DNA of 64,000 nt from Nocardioides aromaticivorans (GCF_013408525.1 NZ_JACBZM010000001.1:1922001-1986000), one strand, 5' to 3'. Counted from the stretch's first letter, positions 7,472-15,632 are shown. The notes: generated by a model from the letters alone, not told the origin. A program made the numbers and translations.

Positions 7472-8448
7472 CGCGTCGGGTCCGTGACGACCTCGTACGG
7501 GCCCGACGCGACGGCCTCGTCGAACTTGCTGTCGACGTACAGGATCCGGCCGCGCAGCGTCTTCGCCGTGGTCAGCACGCGGTCGGCCGACGAGGGCTCC
7601 TGGCCGAGGGTGACCAGGCGGCTGCCGTCGGCGGAGACCCGCAGCGTGGCGACCATCCGGCTGAAGTTGCGTACGACGGTGAGCCGGTTGCCCCGGCGGA
7701 CCAGGCCGTCGGCGTTGACCAGGTCGGTGTCGGTCGCGATCTCGCTGGCCTCGCCGGTGCGGGAGTCGAAGCGCCACATCCGGCCGACATTGCCCTGCGC
7801 GACGACGAACGCGCTGCGGTCGGCGGAGAGCACGATGCCGCCCAGGTTGAAGCCGGCCGAGCGGGTGATGGTGCCGGTGGCGTCGGCCCACAGGGTCGCC
7901 TCCCAGCCGTCCTCGCCCTCGGCGACGCGGAAGACCTGCGGGTCGTTGGAGTTGGTGAAGTACGCCGCCCCGTCGCGGCCGATCGCCACGTCGTTGAGGA
8001 AGGCGTCGGCGGTGCCGGGCACGCGGAGCGCGGCGAGCAGGGCGCCCTCCTTGTCGTAGACCCAGAGGTCGGGGCGACCGGTGCCGATGCCGTTGGGGCC
8101 GCCGGCGACGTACACATTGCCCTCGTGGTCCACGGTGATGCCGCGGGCGGTGAAGCGGCCGTCGGTGCCGTCGCCCTCCAACCACTCCTCGGTCTGCGCG
8201 GACTGCACCGAGCCGCGGTGGATCTCGCCGCCGGTGACCTCGCTGACGTAGAACAGGCCGCGACGCTCGTCGGCGCCGATGCCCTCGAACTTCGAGCCGA
8301 CCGGGCTGGCGGCGTCGCCCTGCAGGAGGTACGACGCCGGGCGGCCGCCCTCGTCGGCGGACGCGGGGGTGGCGGTCGCGGCGAGGCCGAGCGTGGTGGC
8401 GGCGGTGGCGAGGAGCAGGGAGCTGGGGATGAGGTGGTTGCGCTTCAT
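7468..8448 (-). CDS. Secreted SMP-30/gluconolactonase-like beta-propeller protein
   Basis: The 326-residue protein has a classical signal peptide (KRNHLIPSS, hydrophobic core, ATPASA cleavage region) followed by repeated blades such as GITVDHEGNVYVAGGPNGIG and NDVAIGRDGAAYFTNSNDPQ, as in SMP-30/gluconolactonase or strictosidine-synthase-like propellers. ATG 8448 has a GGTGGAG ribosome site immediately upstream. The stop overlaps the ankyrin gene start. The predicted location is extracellular. An enzymatic lactonase role is possible, but metal ligands were not verified. Confidence 0.78.
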   Translation of the reverse strand: MKRNHLIPSSLLLATAATTLGLAATATPASADEGGRPASYLLQGDAASPVGSKFEGIGADERRGLFYVSEVTGGEIHRGSVQSAQTEEWLEGDGTDGRFTARGITVDHEGNVYVAGGPNGIGTGRPDLWVYDKEGALLAALRVPGTADAFLNDVAIGRDGAAYFTNSNDPQVFRVAEGEDGWEATLWADATGTITRSAGFNLGGIVLSADRSAFVVAQGNVGRMWRFDSRTGEASEIATDTDLVNADGLVRRGNRLTVVRNFSRMVATLRVSADGSRLVTLGQEPSSADRVLTTAKTLRGRILYVDSKFDEAVASGPYEVVTDPTR

Positions 8449-8541
8449 GTCTCCACCTTGCGCCGGTCGGGCCGTCCGGCACGTCGGGCAGGTGGGTAGC
8501 CCTCGATAGCCAATTGGATGATGCCGCCGGCCACCCCGCAT

Positions 8542-8713
8542 CCCTAGTGTCGTGCGTCGGAAGTTGTTGGTCGGTTGGCGTGCTCAGCGTGCGTGCATCG
8601 CAAGGCGCCGGCGCGAAGCCATACCGGGTCGTCTCGCGAGCGTCGGCAACGCCGCGAGGTGCGTGCGATGGGTGCGCGAAGCGCTCAAGAACTTCCGAGG
8701 CGCGACACTAGGG
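8542..8713. mobile_element. 172-bp MITE-like element with 27-bp terminal inverted repeats
   Basis: The left end begins CCCTAGTGTCG and the right end finishes CGACACTAGGG. The outermost 27 bases match as inverted repeats at 24 positions, including a shared CGGAAGTT block. There is no open reading frame of note inside. CTAG occurs at both ends (8544-8547 and 8708-8711), which could be part of the repeat or a target duplication of the IS5-type YTAR kind. The element stops just before the ribosome-binding site of the histidine kinase, and its right end contributes most of a -10 hexamer. No transposase is present in the window. Confidence 0.7.
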
Positions 8714-8714
8714 T
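8709..8714 (+). promoter_or_regulatory. -10-like TAGGGT at the edge of the MITE-like element
   Basis: TAGGGT uses five bases of the element's right terminal repeat plus one flanking base and ends 9 nt before ATG 8724. A GAGGAGG ribosome site lies between. The mobile element may therefore supply the kinase promoter. Confidence 0.4.
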
Positions 8715-8723
8715 GAGGAGGTC

Positions 8724-9953
8724 ATGTCTGTCCTCAGCTCCGTCGCGCGCCGTCCGGGTGAGCACGGCATCCTCGCCCCGGCCGCGCGGCTGGACCGCTG
8801 GCTGCTCGCCGTGCTCGTGGTGCTGCTCGTGACCTGCGCCGTCCGGTACGCCGAGCGCCACGGCCTCGACGCCCGGGGCTTCGCCGTGCTGGCCGGGGCC
8901 CTCGTGCTCGGCCTGGCCTACGCGACCCGCGGGCTGGTGCGGGGCACCAGCTGGTGGCCGACCGCGTGGGTGACCGGCATGGTCGTGCTGTGGGGCGCGC
9001 TGACCGCGGTCGCGCCGTCCTTCGCGTGGTGCGCGGTGCCGGTCGCGTTCGCCGTGCTGCAGGTGCTGCCGTTCGCGTGGGCGGTGGGCTGCGTGGTCGC
9101 GATGACCGTGCTGCTGACCGCCGCCTGGCAACGCATCACCGACGGCTTCGACCCGGTGCAGGTCGCCGGCCCGATCGGCGTCGCCCTCGTCACCGTCCTC
9201 GCCTACCGCGCCCTCGACCTGGAGACCCGTGCCCGGCAGGCCCTCGTCGACCAGCTCGTCGAGGCGCAGGCCGAGCTCGCCGAGGAGCAGCACCGCACCG
9301 GTGCCCTCGCCGAGCGGACCCGCCTCTCGCGCGAGATCCACGACTCCGTCGGGCAGGGCCTCTCCAGCATCAACCTGCTCCTGCAGGCCGCCGAGCAGGC
9401 GTGGGCCGCGCAGCCGGAGACCGCGCGCGGGCACGTCCGCACCGCCGCCGCCACCGCCCGCGACGGCCTCGACGAGGTACGCCGCGTGGTGCGCGACCTG
9501 GCCCCCGCGGAGCTCACCGACGACGCCGACACCGCTGCCCTGGCCGCGGCACTCGAGCGCGCCGCCGCCGAGTCGACGCTCGCGACGGCCGGCCTCGACG
9601 TCGCCGTCCGCGTGCACGGCATCCCCGTCCCGGTGCCACCCGACGTCGCCGCCGCCCTCGTGCGCACCGCCCGCGGCGCCCTCGCCAACGTCCGCGAGCA
9701 CGCCGCCGCCGACCGGGTCGCGCTCACGCTGACCTACCAGCTGGACGAGGTGGTCCTCGACGTCCGCGACGACGGACGCGGCTTCGACCCGGCGCTGGTG
9801 CGCCCGTCCGACACCCGTGGCCGCGGGCTCGCCGGCATCCGTGAGCGCGCCGCGGGGCTCGGCGGGCGCACCGAGGTGGAGAGTGCTCCCGGGGAGGGCA
9901 CGACCGTCTCGGTCAGCTTCCCGCTGCGAGCCCAGCCAGAGGAGGGACCGTGA
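8724..9953 (+). CDS. NarL-type sensor histidine kinase
   Basis: The 409-residue protein has about six membrane helices in residues 25-165, a coiled linker, then the HisKA_3 motif SREIHDSVGQGLSSINLL near residue 205. The ATPase domain has DVRDDGRGFDP and GRGLAGIRERAAGLGG. This arrangement is the HPK7 class that pairs with LuxR-type regulators. The strong GAGGAGG site at 8715-8721 fixes ATG 8724. Its last bases overlap the regulator start (GTGA, 9950-9953). The stimulus is unknown. Confidence 0.9.
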   Translation: MSVLSSVARRPGEHGILAPAARLDRWLLAVLVVLLVTCAVRYAERHGLDARGFAVLAGALVLGLAYATRGLVRGTSWWPTAWVTGMVVLWGALTAVAPSFAWCAVPVAFAVLQVLPFAWAVGCVVAMTVLLTAAWQRITDGFDPVQVAGPIGVALVTVLAYRALDLETRARQALVDQLVEAQAELAEEQHRTGALAERTRLSREIHDSVGQGLSSINLLLQAAEQAWAAQPETARGHVRTAAATARDGLDEVRRVVRDLAPAELTDDADTAALAAALERAAAESTLATAGLDVAVRVHGIPVPVPPDVAAALVRTARGALANVREHAAADRVALTLTYQLDEVVLDVRDDGRGFDPALVRPSDTRGRGLAGIRERAAGLGGRTEVESAPGEGTTVSVSFPLRAQPEEGP

Positions 9954-10585
9954 TCCGGATCGTGCTGGTCGACGACCACCCCGTGGTCCGGGCCGGGCTG
10001 CGGGCGCTCGTCGACGGCCAGGAGGACCTCTCCGTGGTCGGTGAGGCCGACGGGCTCGACGCGGCCCTCGCCGTGGTCGCGGCGGACCGGCCGGACGTCG
10101 TACTCATGGACCTGAGCCTGGGCGCAGGTGAGGCCGGGGGCGCGCAGGTGACCGCGGCGGTCCGCGCGCTGCCGGAGCCACCCGAGGTGCTGGTGCTGAC
10201 GACCTACGACACCGAGTCCGACATCCTGCGGGCGCTGGAGGCCGGCGCGCGGGGCTACCTCCTCAAGGACGCCCCGCCGGACGAGCTCTTCGCCGGGATC
10301 CGCGCCACCGCGCGCGGCGAGACCGTGCTGGCCCCGTCGGTCGCGGCCACGCTGGTGCGGCGTACGACGCCGGGCGCGACCACGATCACCGAGCGCGAGG
10401 TCGAGGTGCTCGAGCTGCTGTCGCGCGGCCTGGGCAACAAGGAGATGGCGCGCGAGCTGTTCGTCTCCGAGGCGACGGTGAAGTCCCACCTGTCGCACAT
10501 CTACACCAAGCTCGGGGTCGACACCCGGGCCGGCGCGGTCGCGGCCGCGATCGAGCAACGCATCATCCGACCCGTGGGAGGTTGA
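9950..10585 (+). CDS. NarL/LuxR-family response regulator
   Basis: The 211-residue protein has a receiver domain (VLVDDHPVVRAGLR, phospho-Asp in VVLMDLSLG, Lys in LLKDAPPDEL) and a C-terminal LuxR helix-turn-helix (TEREVEVLELLSRGLGNKEM, then SEATVKSHLSHIYTKLGV). It starts at GTG 9950, overlapping the kinase stop, so the pair is translationally coupled. Targets are not evident in the window. Confidence 0.92.
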   Translation: MIRIVLVDDHPVVRAGLRALVDGQEDLSVVGEADGLDAALAVVAADRPDVVLMDLSLGAGEAGGAQVTAAVRALPEPPEVLVLTTYDTESDILRALEAGARGYLLKDAPPDELFAGIRATARGETVLAPSVAATLVRRTTPGATTITEREVEVLELLSRGLGNKEMARELFVSEATVKSHLSHIYTKLGVDTRAGAVAAAIEQRIIRPVGG

Positions 10586-10589
10586 GGAC

Positions 10590-11069
10590 ATGCCCATCAA
10601 CGACGACGACCGACGACACCTGGCGCGCTGCGTGGAGCTCGCGTCCCACGCCGTCGACATCGGCGACGAGCCGTTCGGCTCCGTGCTGGTCGACAGGGAC
10701 GGCCTCGTGCTCTTCGAGGACCACAACCGCGTCAGCGGCGGCGACGGGACCCGCCACCCCGAGCTCGCGATCGCCCTGTGGGCGGCGGCCAACGTGCCCG
10801 TCGCGGACCGGCCGGCCCTGACCGTCTACACCTCCGGCGAGCACTGCGCGATGTGCTCGGCCGCGCACGCGTGGGCCGGCCTGGGCCGGATCGTCTTCGC
10901 GACCTCGACCCCGCAGCTGCTCGGCTGGCTGGAGGAGCTCGGCGTGCCGGGCGGCCCGGTCACCCCGCTGCGGATCACCGAGGTGGCCCCGGGCATCCCC
11001 GTCGACGGCCCCGTCGAGGAGTTCGCCGGCGCGGTGCGTGCGCTGCACGAGCGCTACCACCGCCGCTGA
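10590..11069 (+). CDS. Zinc-dependent nucleoside deaminase family protein
   Basis: The 159-residue protein follows the cytidine/guanine deaminase pattern: the zinc ligand and catalytic Glu in RHPELAIAL, then the ligand pair in SGEHCAMCSAAHA (C-x2-C). Guanine deaminase or tRNA-adenosine-deaminase-like members have this size, but the usual PCxxC Pro is replaced by His, so substrate is uncertain. The GGGAGGTTGAGG stretch upstream (10576-10587) gives a good ribosome site at only 4 nt from the preceding regulator. It ends 2 nt before a palindromic repeat that may terminate transcription. Confidence 0.8.
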   Translation: MPINDDDRRHLARCVELASHAVDIGDEPFGSVLVDRDGLVLFEDHNRVSGGDGTRHPELAIALWAAANVPVADRPALTVYTSGEHCAMCSAAHAWAGLGRIVFATSTPQLLGWLEELGVPGGPVTPLRITEVAPGIPVDGPVEEFAGAVRALHERYHRR

Positions 11070-11071
11070 TC

Positions 11072-11134
11072 CGTCGTACCGGACCCAGTGGTCGTGATCT
11101 CGGGCAGAAGCCAGCCACTGAGTCCGGTACGACG
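11072..11134. repeat. 63-bp palindromic repeat, family B, copy 1
   Basis: The arms CGTCGTACCGGACCCAGTGG and CCACTGAGTCCGGTACGACG pair at 19 of 20 positions around a 23-bp spacer containing GATCTCGG. It sits 2 bp after the deaminase stop. A related copy with the same GATCTCGG spacer is at 31664-31725. It probably also works as a terminator. Confidence 0.8.
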
Positions 11135-11158
11135 GGCAGCAGGATCGGACGTGGCCGC

Positions 11159-11164
11159 CATACT
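11159..11164 (+). promoter_or_regulatory. -10 element of pentapeptide protein gene
   Basis: CATACT ends 6 nt before ATG 11171, consistent with leaderless transcription. Confidence 0.4.
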
Positions 11165-11170
11165 CGCGCC

Positions 11171-11806
11171 ATGGCCGATCGACGGGGCGGGACGCCCACG
11201 CCACCCACCGACTCCGAGGTCGTCAACGAGCGCTGGGACGGCGAGGACCTGTCCGGTCGCACCTTCACCCGGGTCGCCTTCGTCGACGTCGACCTGACCG
11301 AGGCGACCGCGGCCGGCGCGACCTTCGACGAGTGCACCTTCCGCGACTGCGACCTCAACGCGACCCGGTTCACCGACTCCGGCTTCCTCAACTGCACCTT
11401 CACGAAGTCGTCCTTCTTCGGGGCGCGCTTCGAGGGCTGCAAGCTGGTGGGCTCGATGTTCGACCGGTGCCGGTTCGGGTCGTTCGAGGTCGTGGGCGGC
11501 AGCTGGCACCTGGTCGGACTGCCGGGCGCCGACCTCCGTCGTACCGTCTTCCGCCGGGTCGACCTGCGCGAGGCGGACCTCACCGGCGCGCGGCTCAACG
11601 ACGCCACGCTCCACCACGTCGACCTCGCCGGAGCCTGGCTGCACCAGGCCGACCTCTCCGGCGCGGACCTGCGCGGGTCCGACCTGAGCGCCGTCGACCC
11701 GGTCGCCCACCAGCTCCGCAAGGCGGTCGTCGACCTGGACCAGGCCGTCGCGCTGGTGCGGGCGCTGGGCCTGAAGGTCGAGGAGGACGCGCCGCTCGAC
11801 CCGTGA
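11171..11806 (+). CDS. Pentapeptide-repeat protein (MfpA/Qnr-like fold)
   Basis: The 211-residue protein is built of A(D/N)Lxx-type pentapeptides, for example ADLRRTVFRRVDLREADLTG and AWLHQADLSGADLRGSDLSA, which form a right-handed quadrilateral beta-helix. A Cys-containing block (ECTFRDCDLNATRF) lies in the first half. Some family members mimic DNA and protect gyrase from quinolones (MfpA, Qnr). Nothing here proves that role, and many actinobacterial pentapeptide proteins are uncharacterised. No ribosome site is visible, in line with the close -10 element. Confidence 0.82.
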   Translation: MADRRGGTPTPPTDSEVVNERWDGEDLSGRTFTRVAFVDVDLTEATAAGATFDECTFRDCDLNATRFTDSGFLNCTFTKSSFFGARFEGCKLVGSMFDRCRFGSFEVVGGSWHLVGLPGADLRRTVFRRVDLREADLTGARLNDATLHHVDLAGAWLHQADLSGADLRGSDLSAVDPVAHQLRKAVVDLDQAVALVRALGLKVEEDAPLDP

Positions 11807-11813
11807 CGGGCGG

Positions 11814-12560
11814 TCAGGTCCAGTCGAAGGTCAGCAGCGCGAGCTGCTCCACCGGCTCGTGGAAGAGCAGGATCCCGTCCGCGCCGGCCGTCCGGTAGTG
11901 CCAGCCCGGCACCTCGGCGACCAGCTGGAACCGGCGACCCGCGGGACTCAGCGGGAAGGCACCCTCCTCGTCGTCGGTGAACTCCACGGGGAACTCGTCG
12001 AAGGCCCAGTTCCCCGCGCCCGCGATGCCCCCGACCTGCTCGAGCACGGGCACCGGGTCGGTGTTGCCCCAGGCGGGCGCGCCGGACTCGTCGAGGCGGA
12101 CGAGGGTCCCGTGCTCGTCGTACCACGCACGGGTCGCGGCCCAGGACCGCTGCTGCTCGTCACGGTGGGCGACGAGCCGGTCGAAGTCGTGCGGCTCCAT
12201 CGGGGCGCTGTCGGCGTCGTACGACAGGGCGAAGTACCGCTCGTCGCCGAGGAAGCGCATCCGGTCGCCCTCCATCCTGAAGGGCAGCCAGTTCTCCCGG
12301 AGCATGCCGGTCGGGTCGGCCCGCGCGGCGACGGCGGCCGTGCGCCAGCCGATGACCACCTCGTCCGGCTCGATCGGGCTCACCAGGTGGGTCCAGCCCG
12401 ACAGGGCAGGGTCGACGAGGGACAGGTCGACGGAGACGAGCGGGTGCAGGTGGTCGGCCAGCCACAGCTGGTCCTCGACGAAGACGTCGGCAGGTGGCGG
12501 GAACATCCGGAGTCCAGGGGAGTCCGGGCCCAGGTTCGTCAGTGGCTGGGGGGCGCTCAT
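11814..12560 (-). CDS. Hypothetical cytoplasmic protein
   Basis: The 248-residue protein has no signal peptide or membrane segment. It is rich in aromatic and acidic residues and contains WLADHLHPLVSVDLSLVDP and, near the C-terminus, PGWHYRTAGADGILLFHEP. The pattern is vaguely like DUF1963/YwqG-type proteins, but I cannot assign a family. It starts at ATG 12560 with a weak -10-like CACGCT 6 nt upstream. Its 3' end lies 7 bp from the convergent pentapeptide gene. Confidence 0.6.
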   Translation of the reverse strand: MSAPQPLTNLGPDSPGLRMFPPPADVFVEDQLWLADHLHPLVSVDLSLVDPALSGWTHLVSPIEPDEVVIGWRTAAVAARADPTGMLRENWLPFRMEGDRMRFLGDERYFALSYDADSAPMEPHDFDRLVAHRDEQQRSWAATRAWYDEHGTLVRLDESGAPAWGNTDPVPVLEQVGGIAGAGNWAFDEFPVEFTDDEEGAFPLSPAGRRFQLVAEVPGWHYRTAGADGILLFHEPVEQLALLTFDWT

Positions 12561-12572
12561 GGTGCCAGCGTG

Positions 12573-12884
12573 TCAGCCCTTCTCGACCGCTGCGAGGACC
12601 TTGTCCAACTTCGCCTTCAGGTCCGGCACCTCGTCGAGCAGCACCAGCTTGTCGTTGAGGTCGCCGAGCAGGGTCTGCACCTGGCCGAGCACGTCACGCG
12701 TCTCGGCGAGCGTGGCGTCGACGGTCGTGAGCTTGCCGTCCACATTGGTCAGGGTGCCCTCGACGGTGCTCAGCGTCCCGCCGACCGTGCCGAGCGTGGT
12801 GTCGACATTGGTCAGCGCGACCTCGGCGTTCTTCAGCACCTTGTCGGCGCGCTTGAGGACGTCGGCGACGGGGTTCAGGCCCAC
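12573..12884 (-). CDS. Small heptad-repeat coiled-coil protein
   Basis: The 103-residue protein contains about eight consecutive seven-residue units: VDTTLGT, VGGTLST, VEGTLTN, VDGKLTT, VDATLAE, TRDVLGQ, VQTLLGD, LNDKLVL. Val and Leu occupy alternating core positions, so an extended amphipathic coiled coil is predicted. GTG 12884 was chosen because GAAGGAG lies about 6 nt upstream; a farther GTG at 12932 lacks one. There is no signal peptide. Phasin-like or membrane-surface-binding proteins show similar repeats, but the function is unknown. Confidence 0.72.
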   Translation of the reverse strand: MGLNPVADVLKRADKVLKNAEVALTNVDTTLGTVGGTLSTVEGTLTNVDGKLTTVDATLAETRDVLGQVQTLLGDLNDKLVLLDEVPDLKAKLDKVLAAVEKG

Positions 12885-12967
12885 GGTTTTCTCCTTCGGT
12901 ACGACGACGGTGTCGATCGGTGTCGGAGGCACACCTTGTCAGGCCGCACCCCCGAGGCGGTGGAACT

Positions 12968-14035
12968 TCACGCCAGTCGGCCCAGGACGCTCTCGGATTC
13001 GATCAGGCCGGCATCGCTCGGCGCCTCGCCCTTCCCGAAGACCTTGTCGTGCTGCTTGGCCCGCCAGGCCAGGTGCGCCTCGGCCGGCCTGTCGTAGCCG
13101 TAGCGCTCGCGTGCCTGCTCCGGCGTGAGGACCTCGCGGTTGGTGGGCGGGACCCCGAGGAAGACCGGCGCGACGACCGGGACCGTGCTGGGCGAGAGCA
13201 GCCCGAGGATCCGCAGCTGCAGCCGCTTGCTGAAGGTCAGCAGCGCGAAGGTGACCTTGAGGACCGGCAGCACGGCGAGGTCGACGGCGCGCGACTGGTG
13301 CAGGTCGCCCATCTCCCGCATCCAGCGCGGCAGGGTCGCGATCACGCCGGCCCGGAAGAACCTCCCCACCACCCACTGGCCGGGCCGCAGGAGCCACGGC
13401 ACGCGAACGAGCTGGTCGACGTCCATCAGGTGCTTCATCGCCCGCTGCGCGATCGGTGAGCCGGACATCACCGGCCGCATCCGCTCGTAGTAGGCGTGCA
13501 GCTCGGCACGGTTGCGCGGGACGTCGGCGGGGTCGCAGGTCTGCAGCTCGGCGGCCACCGCGCACTCGGCCCAGTACTGCGCCTCCTCGGCGGCGGTGAG
13601 CCGGCCGGGGCCGTACATCTCGTAGGCCTTGAGCACCGAGTGCCAGCCGGTGACCAGGATCCACAGCTGCGAGTCGGGGTCGTTGGCGTCGTACTGCCCG
13701 CCGCCGTAGGGCTCGGTGCCGATCGCCTTGCTGTGCACCTTCACGAGCACGTCGGCGGCCCGCGAGGTGGTGCGGCTGTCGCCGAAGGCGACGAGCGCGA
13801 AGTAGCGGATCGTCCGGTCGTAGCGGGTCTTGGGGCGCCGGTAGATGTCCTGGGTCCGGTCCACCGACGCGACCAGGTTGGGGTCGAGCTCCTCGACGAC
13901 GACGGCGCGGCTGAAGCCGATCGTCAGCGAGGTCGGGTAGCCCCAGACCCGCCACGCGACGGAGTCGGGTCCGAAGAAGCCGTAGTCCTCGGCAGGGGTG
14001 ATCTCGGAGCGCTTGGTCATCGCCATGGCGGCCAT
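12968..14035 (-). CDS. DUF2236 / MpaB-like (rubber oxygenase catalytic fold) protein
   Basis: The 355-residue protein matches the oxygenase MpaB/latex-clearing-protein catalytic domain (DUF2236). It has the early motif YGFFGPDSVAWRVWGYPTSL, the His-containing KVHSKAIGTEPYGGGQYDAN, and WILVTGWHSVLKAYEMYG, where family members bind b-type heme with conserved Arg/His/Lys. It is probably a heme-dependent oxygenase or oxidase. Three alternative ATGs (14035, 14026, 14020) give nearly the same protein; no ribosome site decides. The promoter overlaps a palindromic operator shared with the divergent TetR gene. Confidence 0.82.
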   Translation of the reverse strand: MAAMAMTKRSEITPAEDYGFFGPDSVAWRVWGYPTSLTIGFSRAVVVEELDPNLVASVDRTQDIYRRPKTRYDRTIRYFALVAFGDSRTTSRAADVLVKVHSKAIGTEPYGGGQYDANDPDSQLWILVTGWHSVLKAYEMYGPGRLTAAEEAQYWAECAVAAELQTCDPADVPRNRAELHAYYERMRPVMSGSPIAQRAMKHLMDVDQLVRVPWLLRPGQWVVGRFFRAGVIATLPRWMREMGDLHQSRAVDLAVLPVLKVTFALLTFSKRLQLRILGLLSPSTVPVVAPVFLGVPPTNREVLTPEQARERYGYDRPAEAHLAWRAKQHDKVFGKGEAPSDAGLIESESVLGRLA

Positions 14036-14057
14036 ATTGCTACAGTTGTGTAGTAAT
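14036..14057. promoter_or_regulatory. TetR-type operator between DUF2236 and TetR genes
   Basis: The half-sites ATTGCTACA (14036-14044) and TGTAGTAAT (14049-14057) form an inverted repeat with one mismatch and a GTTG spacer, inside a 54-bp divergent intergenic region. A second site at 15869-15890 matches this one at 18 of 22 bases in the same orientation. It is probably bound by the TetR protein encoded at 14090. Confidence 0.75.
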
Positions 14058-14077
14058 TGGAAGACCCCAGGACGACC

Positions 14078-14083
14078 TAGGGT
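14078..14083 (+). promoter_or_regulatory. -10 element of tetR gene
   Basis: TAGGGT ends 6 nt before GTG 14090, with -35-like TTGGAA at 14057-14062, which overlaps the operator. Repression by occlusion is plausible. Confidence 0.55.
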
Positions 14084-14089
14084 GGGGAC

Positions 14090-14698
14090 GTGACCCAGCA
14101 GACCCGGAAGCGGCGCCCGTACGCCGCCCGCATGCCGATCGAGGAGCGTCGTACCCAGCTCCTCGACGCGGCGCTGCGCGTCATCGACCGCGACGGGTAC
14201 GACGGCGTCTCGATCGACGCGATCGCCAAGGAGGCCGGGGTCACCCGGCCGGTCGTCTACGGCGCCTTCGACGGCCTCGGCCCGCTCCTCACCGCGCTCC
14301 TGGACCGCCAGCAGCAGCGCGCGATCACCCAGCTCTTCGCCGCGCTCCCGACCGAGACCGCCACCGACGCGGTCGCCGTCGTCGACCTCTCCGGGCCGCG
14401 GCTGCACCAGATGCTCCTCGATGACCCGGTGACCTGGCGGGCGATCCTGCAGTCGCCGGCCAACGTCCCCGAGGTCGTCCGTGCCCGCATCGAGGCCGAC
14501 CGCCAACAGGTCCGCACCATCATCGAGGGCCTGGTCACCGGCGTCCTGGGCCCGAAGGTCGACGCACCGGTGATGGCGCACGGGATCATCGCCCTGCTGG
14601 AGCACTTCGGCCGCCTCGTCCTCGACGACCCCGAGGAGTACGACGCCGCCCGGCTCACCGCGGCCGCCAGGGCGCTCGCGGCATCATGGACGCCGTGA
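14090..14698 (+). CDS. TetR-family repressor
   Basis: The 202-residue protein has an N-terminal helix-turn-helix: RRTQLLDAALRVIDRDGYDG, IDAIAKEAGVTRPVVYGAFD. An all-helical ligand domain follows. It is divergent from the DUF2236 gene across a palindromic site, the classic arrangement for local control. A near-identical operator ahead of the VOC gene (15932) suggests a small regulon covering both. It overlaps the downstream acetyltransferase by 13 bp. Confidence 0.88.
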   Translation: MTQQTRKRRPYAARMPIEERRTQLLDAALRVIDRDGYDGVSIDAIAKEAGVTRPVVYGAFDGLGPLLTALLDRQQQRAITQLFAALPTETATDAVAVVDLSGPRLHQMLLDDPVTWRAILQSPANVPEVVRARIEADRQQVRTIIEGLVTGVLGPKVDAPVMAHGIIALLEHFGRLVLDDPEEYDAARLTAAARALAASWTP

Positions 14699-15162
14699 CC
14701 GGTCGCACCGTCCGCCTGGCCGCCCCCGCCGACGCCGGCGTGGTGGGCCGGCTGCTGTTCGACTTCAACTCCGAGTTCGAGGCGCCGTCGCCGTCGGCCG
14801 ACGAGCTCGCCCGCCGCTTCACCGCCCTGCTGGCCCGTGAGGACGTGCTCGTCGTGCTGGCCGAGGACGGCGAGGCCGCCACCGGCTTCGGCTACCTCAC
14901 CCTCCGGCCGACCCCGTACGGCGACGGGCCGCTCGCCCAGCTGGAGGAGCTGTACGTCGTACCCGACCTCCGCGACGAGGGCATCGGCACGGCGATCCTC
15001 ACCCGGGCGGTCGACGAGGTGCTCGCCAGGGACGCGATCGAGGTGCACATCAACGTCGACGAGGTCGACGTGGACACCCGGCGCTTCTACGAGCGCCACG
15101 GCTTCGTCAACATCGAGCCCGGCACGGACTATCGGATGCTCTGCTACCTGCGCGAGCTGTGA
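14686..15162 (+). CDS. GNAT-family N-acetyltransferase
   Basis: The 158-residue protein has the GNAT core: a Leu/Ile-rich strand QLEELYVVPDLRDEGIGTAI giving acetyl-CoA motif A (pattern R/Q-x-x-G-x-G/A) and a C-terminal VDTRRFYERHGFVNIEP. The overlap with tetR and with the next gene suggests one transcript. The substrate cannot be inferred. Confidence 0.85.
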   Translation: MDAVTGRTVRLAAPADAGVVGRLLFDFNSEFEAPSPSADELARRFTALLAREDVLVVLAEDGEAATGFGYLTLRPTPYGDGPLAQLEELYVVPDLRDEGIGTAILTRAVDEVLARDAIEVHINVDEVDVDTRRFYERHGFVNIEPGTDYRMLCYLREL

Positions 15163-15632
15163 CGGCGCCCCCGATGGAGATCCGCACCGCGTCGGCCGGC
15201 GAGGCAGCCGCGCTGTCGGCGCTGGCCCTGCGGTCGAAGGCCCACTGGGGCTACGACGCCGCCTTCCTCGACGCCTGCCGCGCCGAGCTCACGCTCCGCG
15301 AGGACGAGCTGGCGGAGCGTCGTACCCTCGTCGCCGAGCTCGACGGCGCGCTGGCCGGGTTCGGGACCCTCGAGGGCGACCCGCCCTCCGGCGAGCTCGG
15401 GATGCTCTTCGTCGAGCCGGCCGCGATCGGGCGCGGTGTGGGCGGCGCGCTGCTCGCGGACCTGATCGGCCGGGCCCGCGGCCTGGGCTTCACCCGGTTG
15501 GCGATCGACGCCGACCCGAACGCGGAGGCCTTCTACCTCGCGCACGGCGCGGTCCGGGTCGGCGAGGTGGCGTCGGGCTCGTGGCCCGGCCGGGTGCTGC
15601 CCCAGCTGGAGCTGGCGGTCACTCCAGGTTGA
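15159..15632 (+). CDS. GNAT-family N-acetyltransferase
   Basis: The 157-residue protein has motif A in LFVEPAAIGRGVGGALLADL and the late NAEAFYLAHGAVRVGE segment typical of GNAT enzymes. GTG 15159 overlaps the previous stop (GTGA); ATG 15174 is an alternative start. The last 14 bases overlap the convergent small membrane protein gene. It is not closely similar to the preceding acetyltransferase, so a recent duplication is unlikely. Confidence 0.83.
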   Translation: MTAPPMEIRTASAGEAAALSALALRSKAHWGYDAAFLDACRAELTLREDELAERRTLVAELDGALAGFGTLEGDPPSGELGMLFVEPAAIGRGVGGALLADLIGRARGLGFTRLAIDADPNAEAFYLAHGAVRVGEVASGSWPGRVLPQLELAVTPG

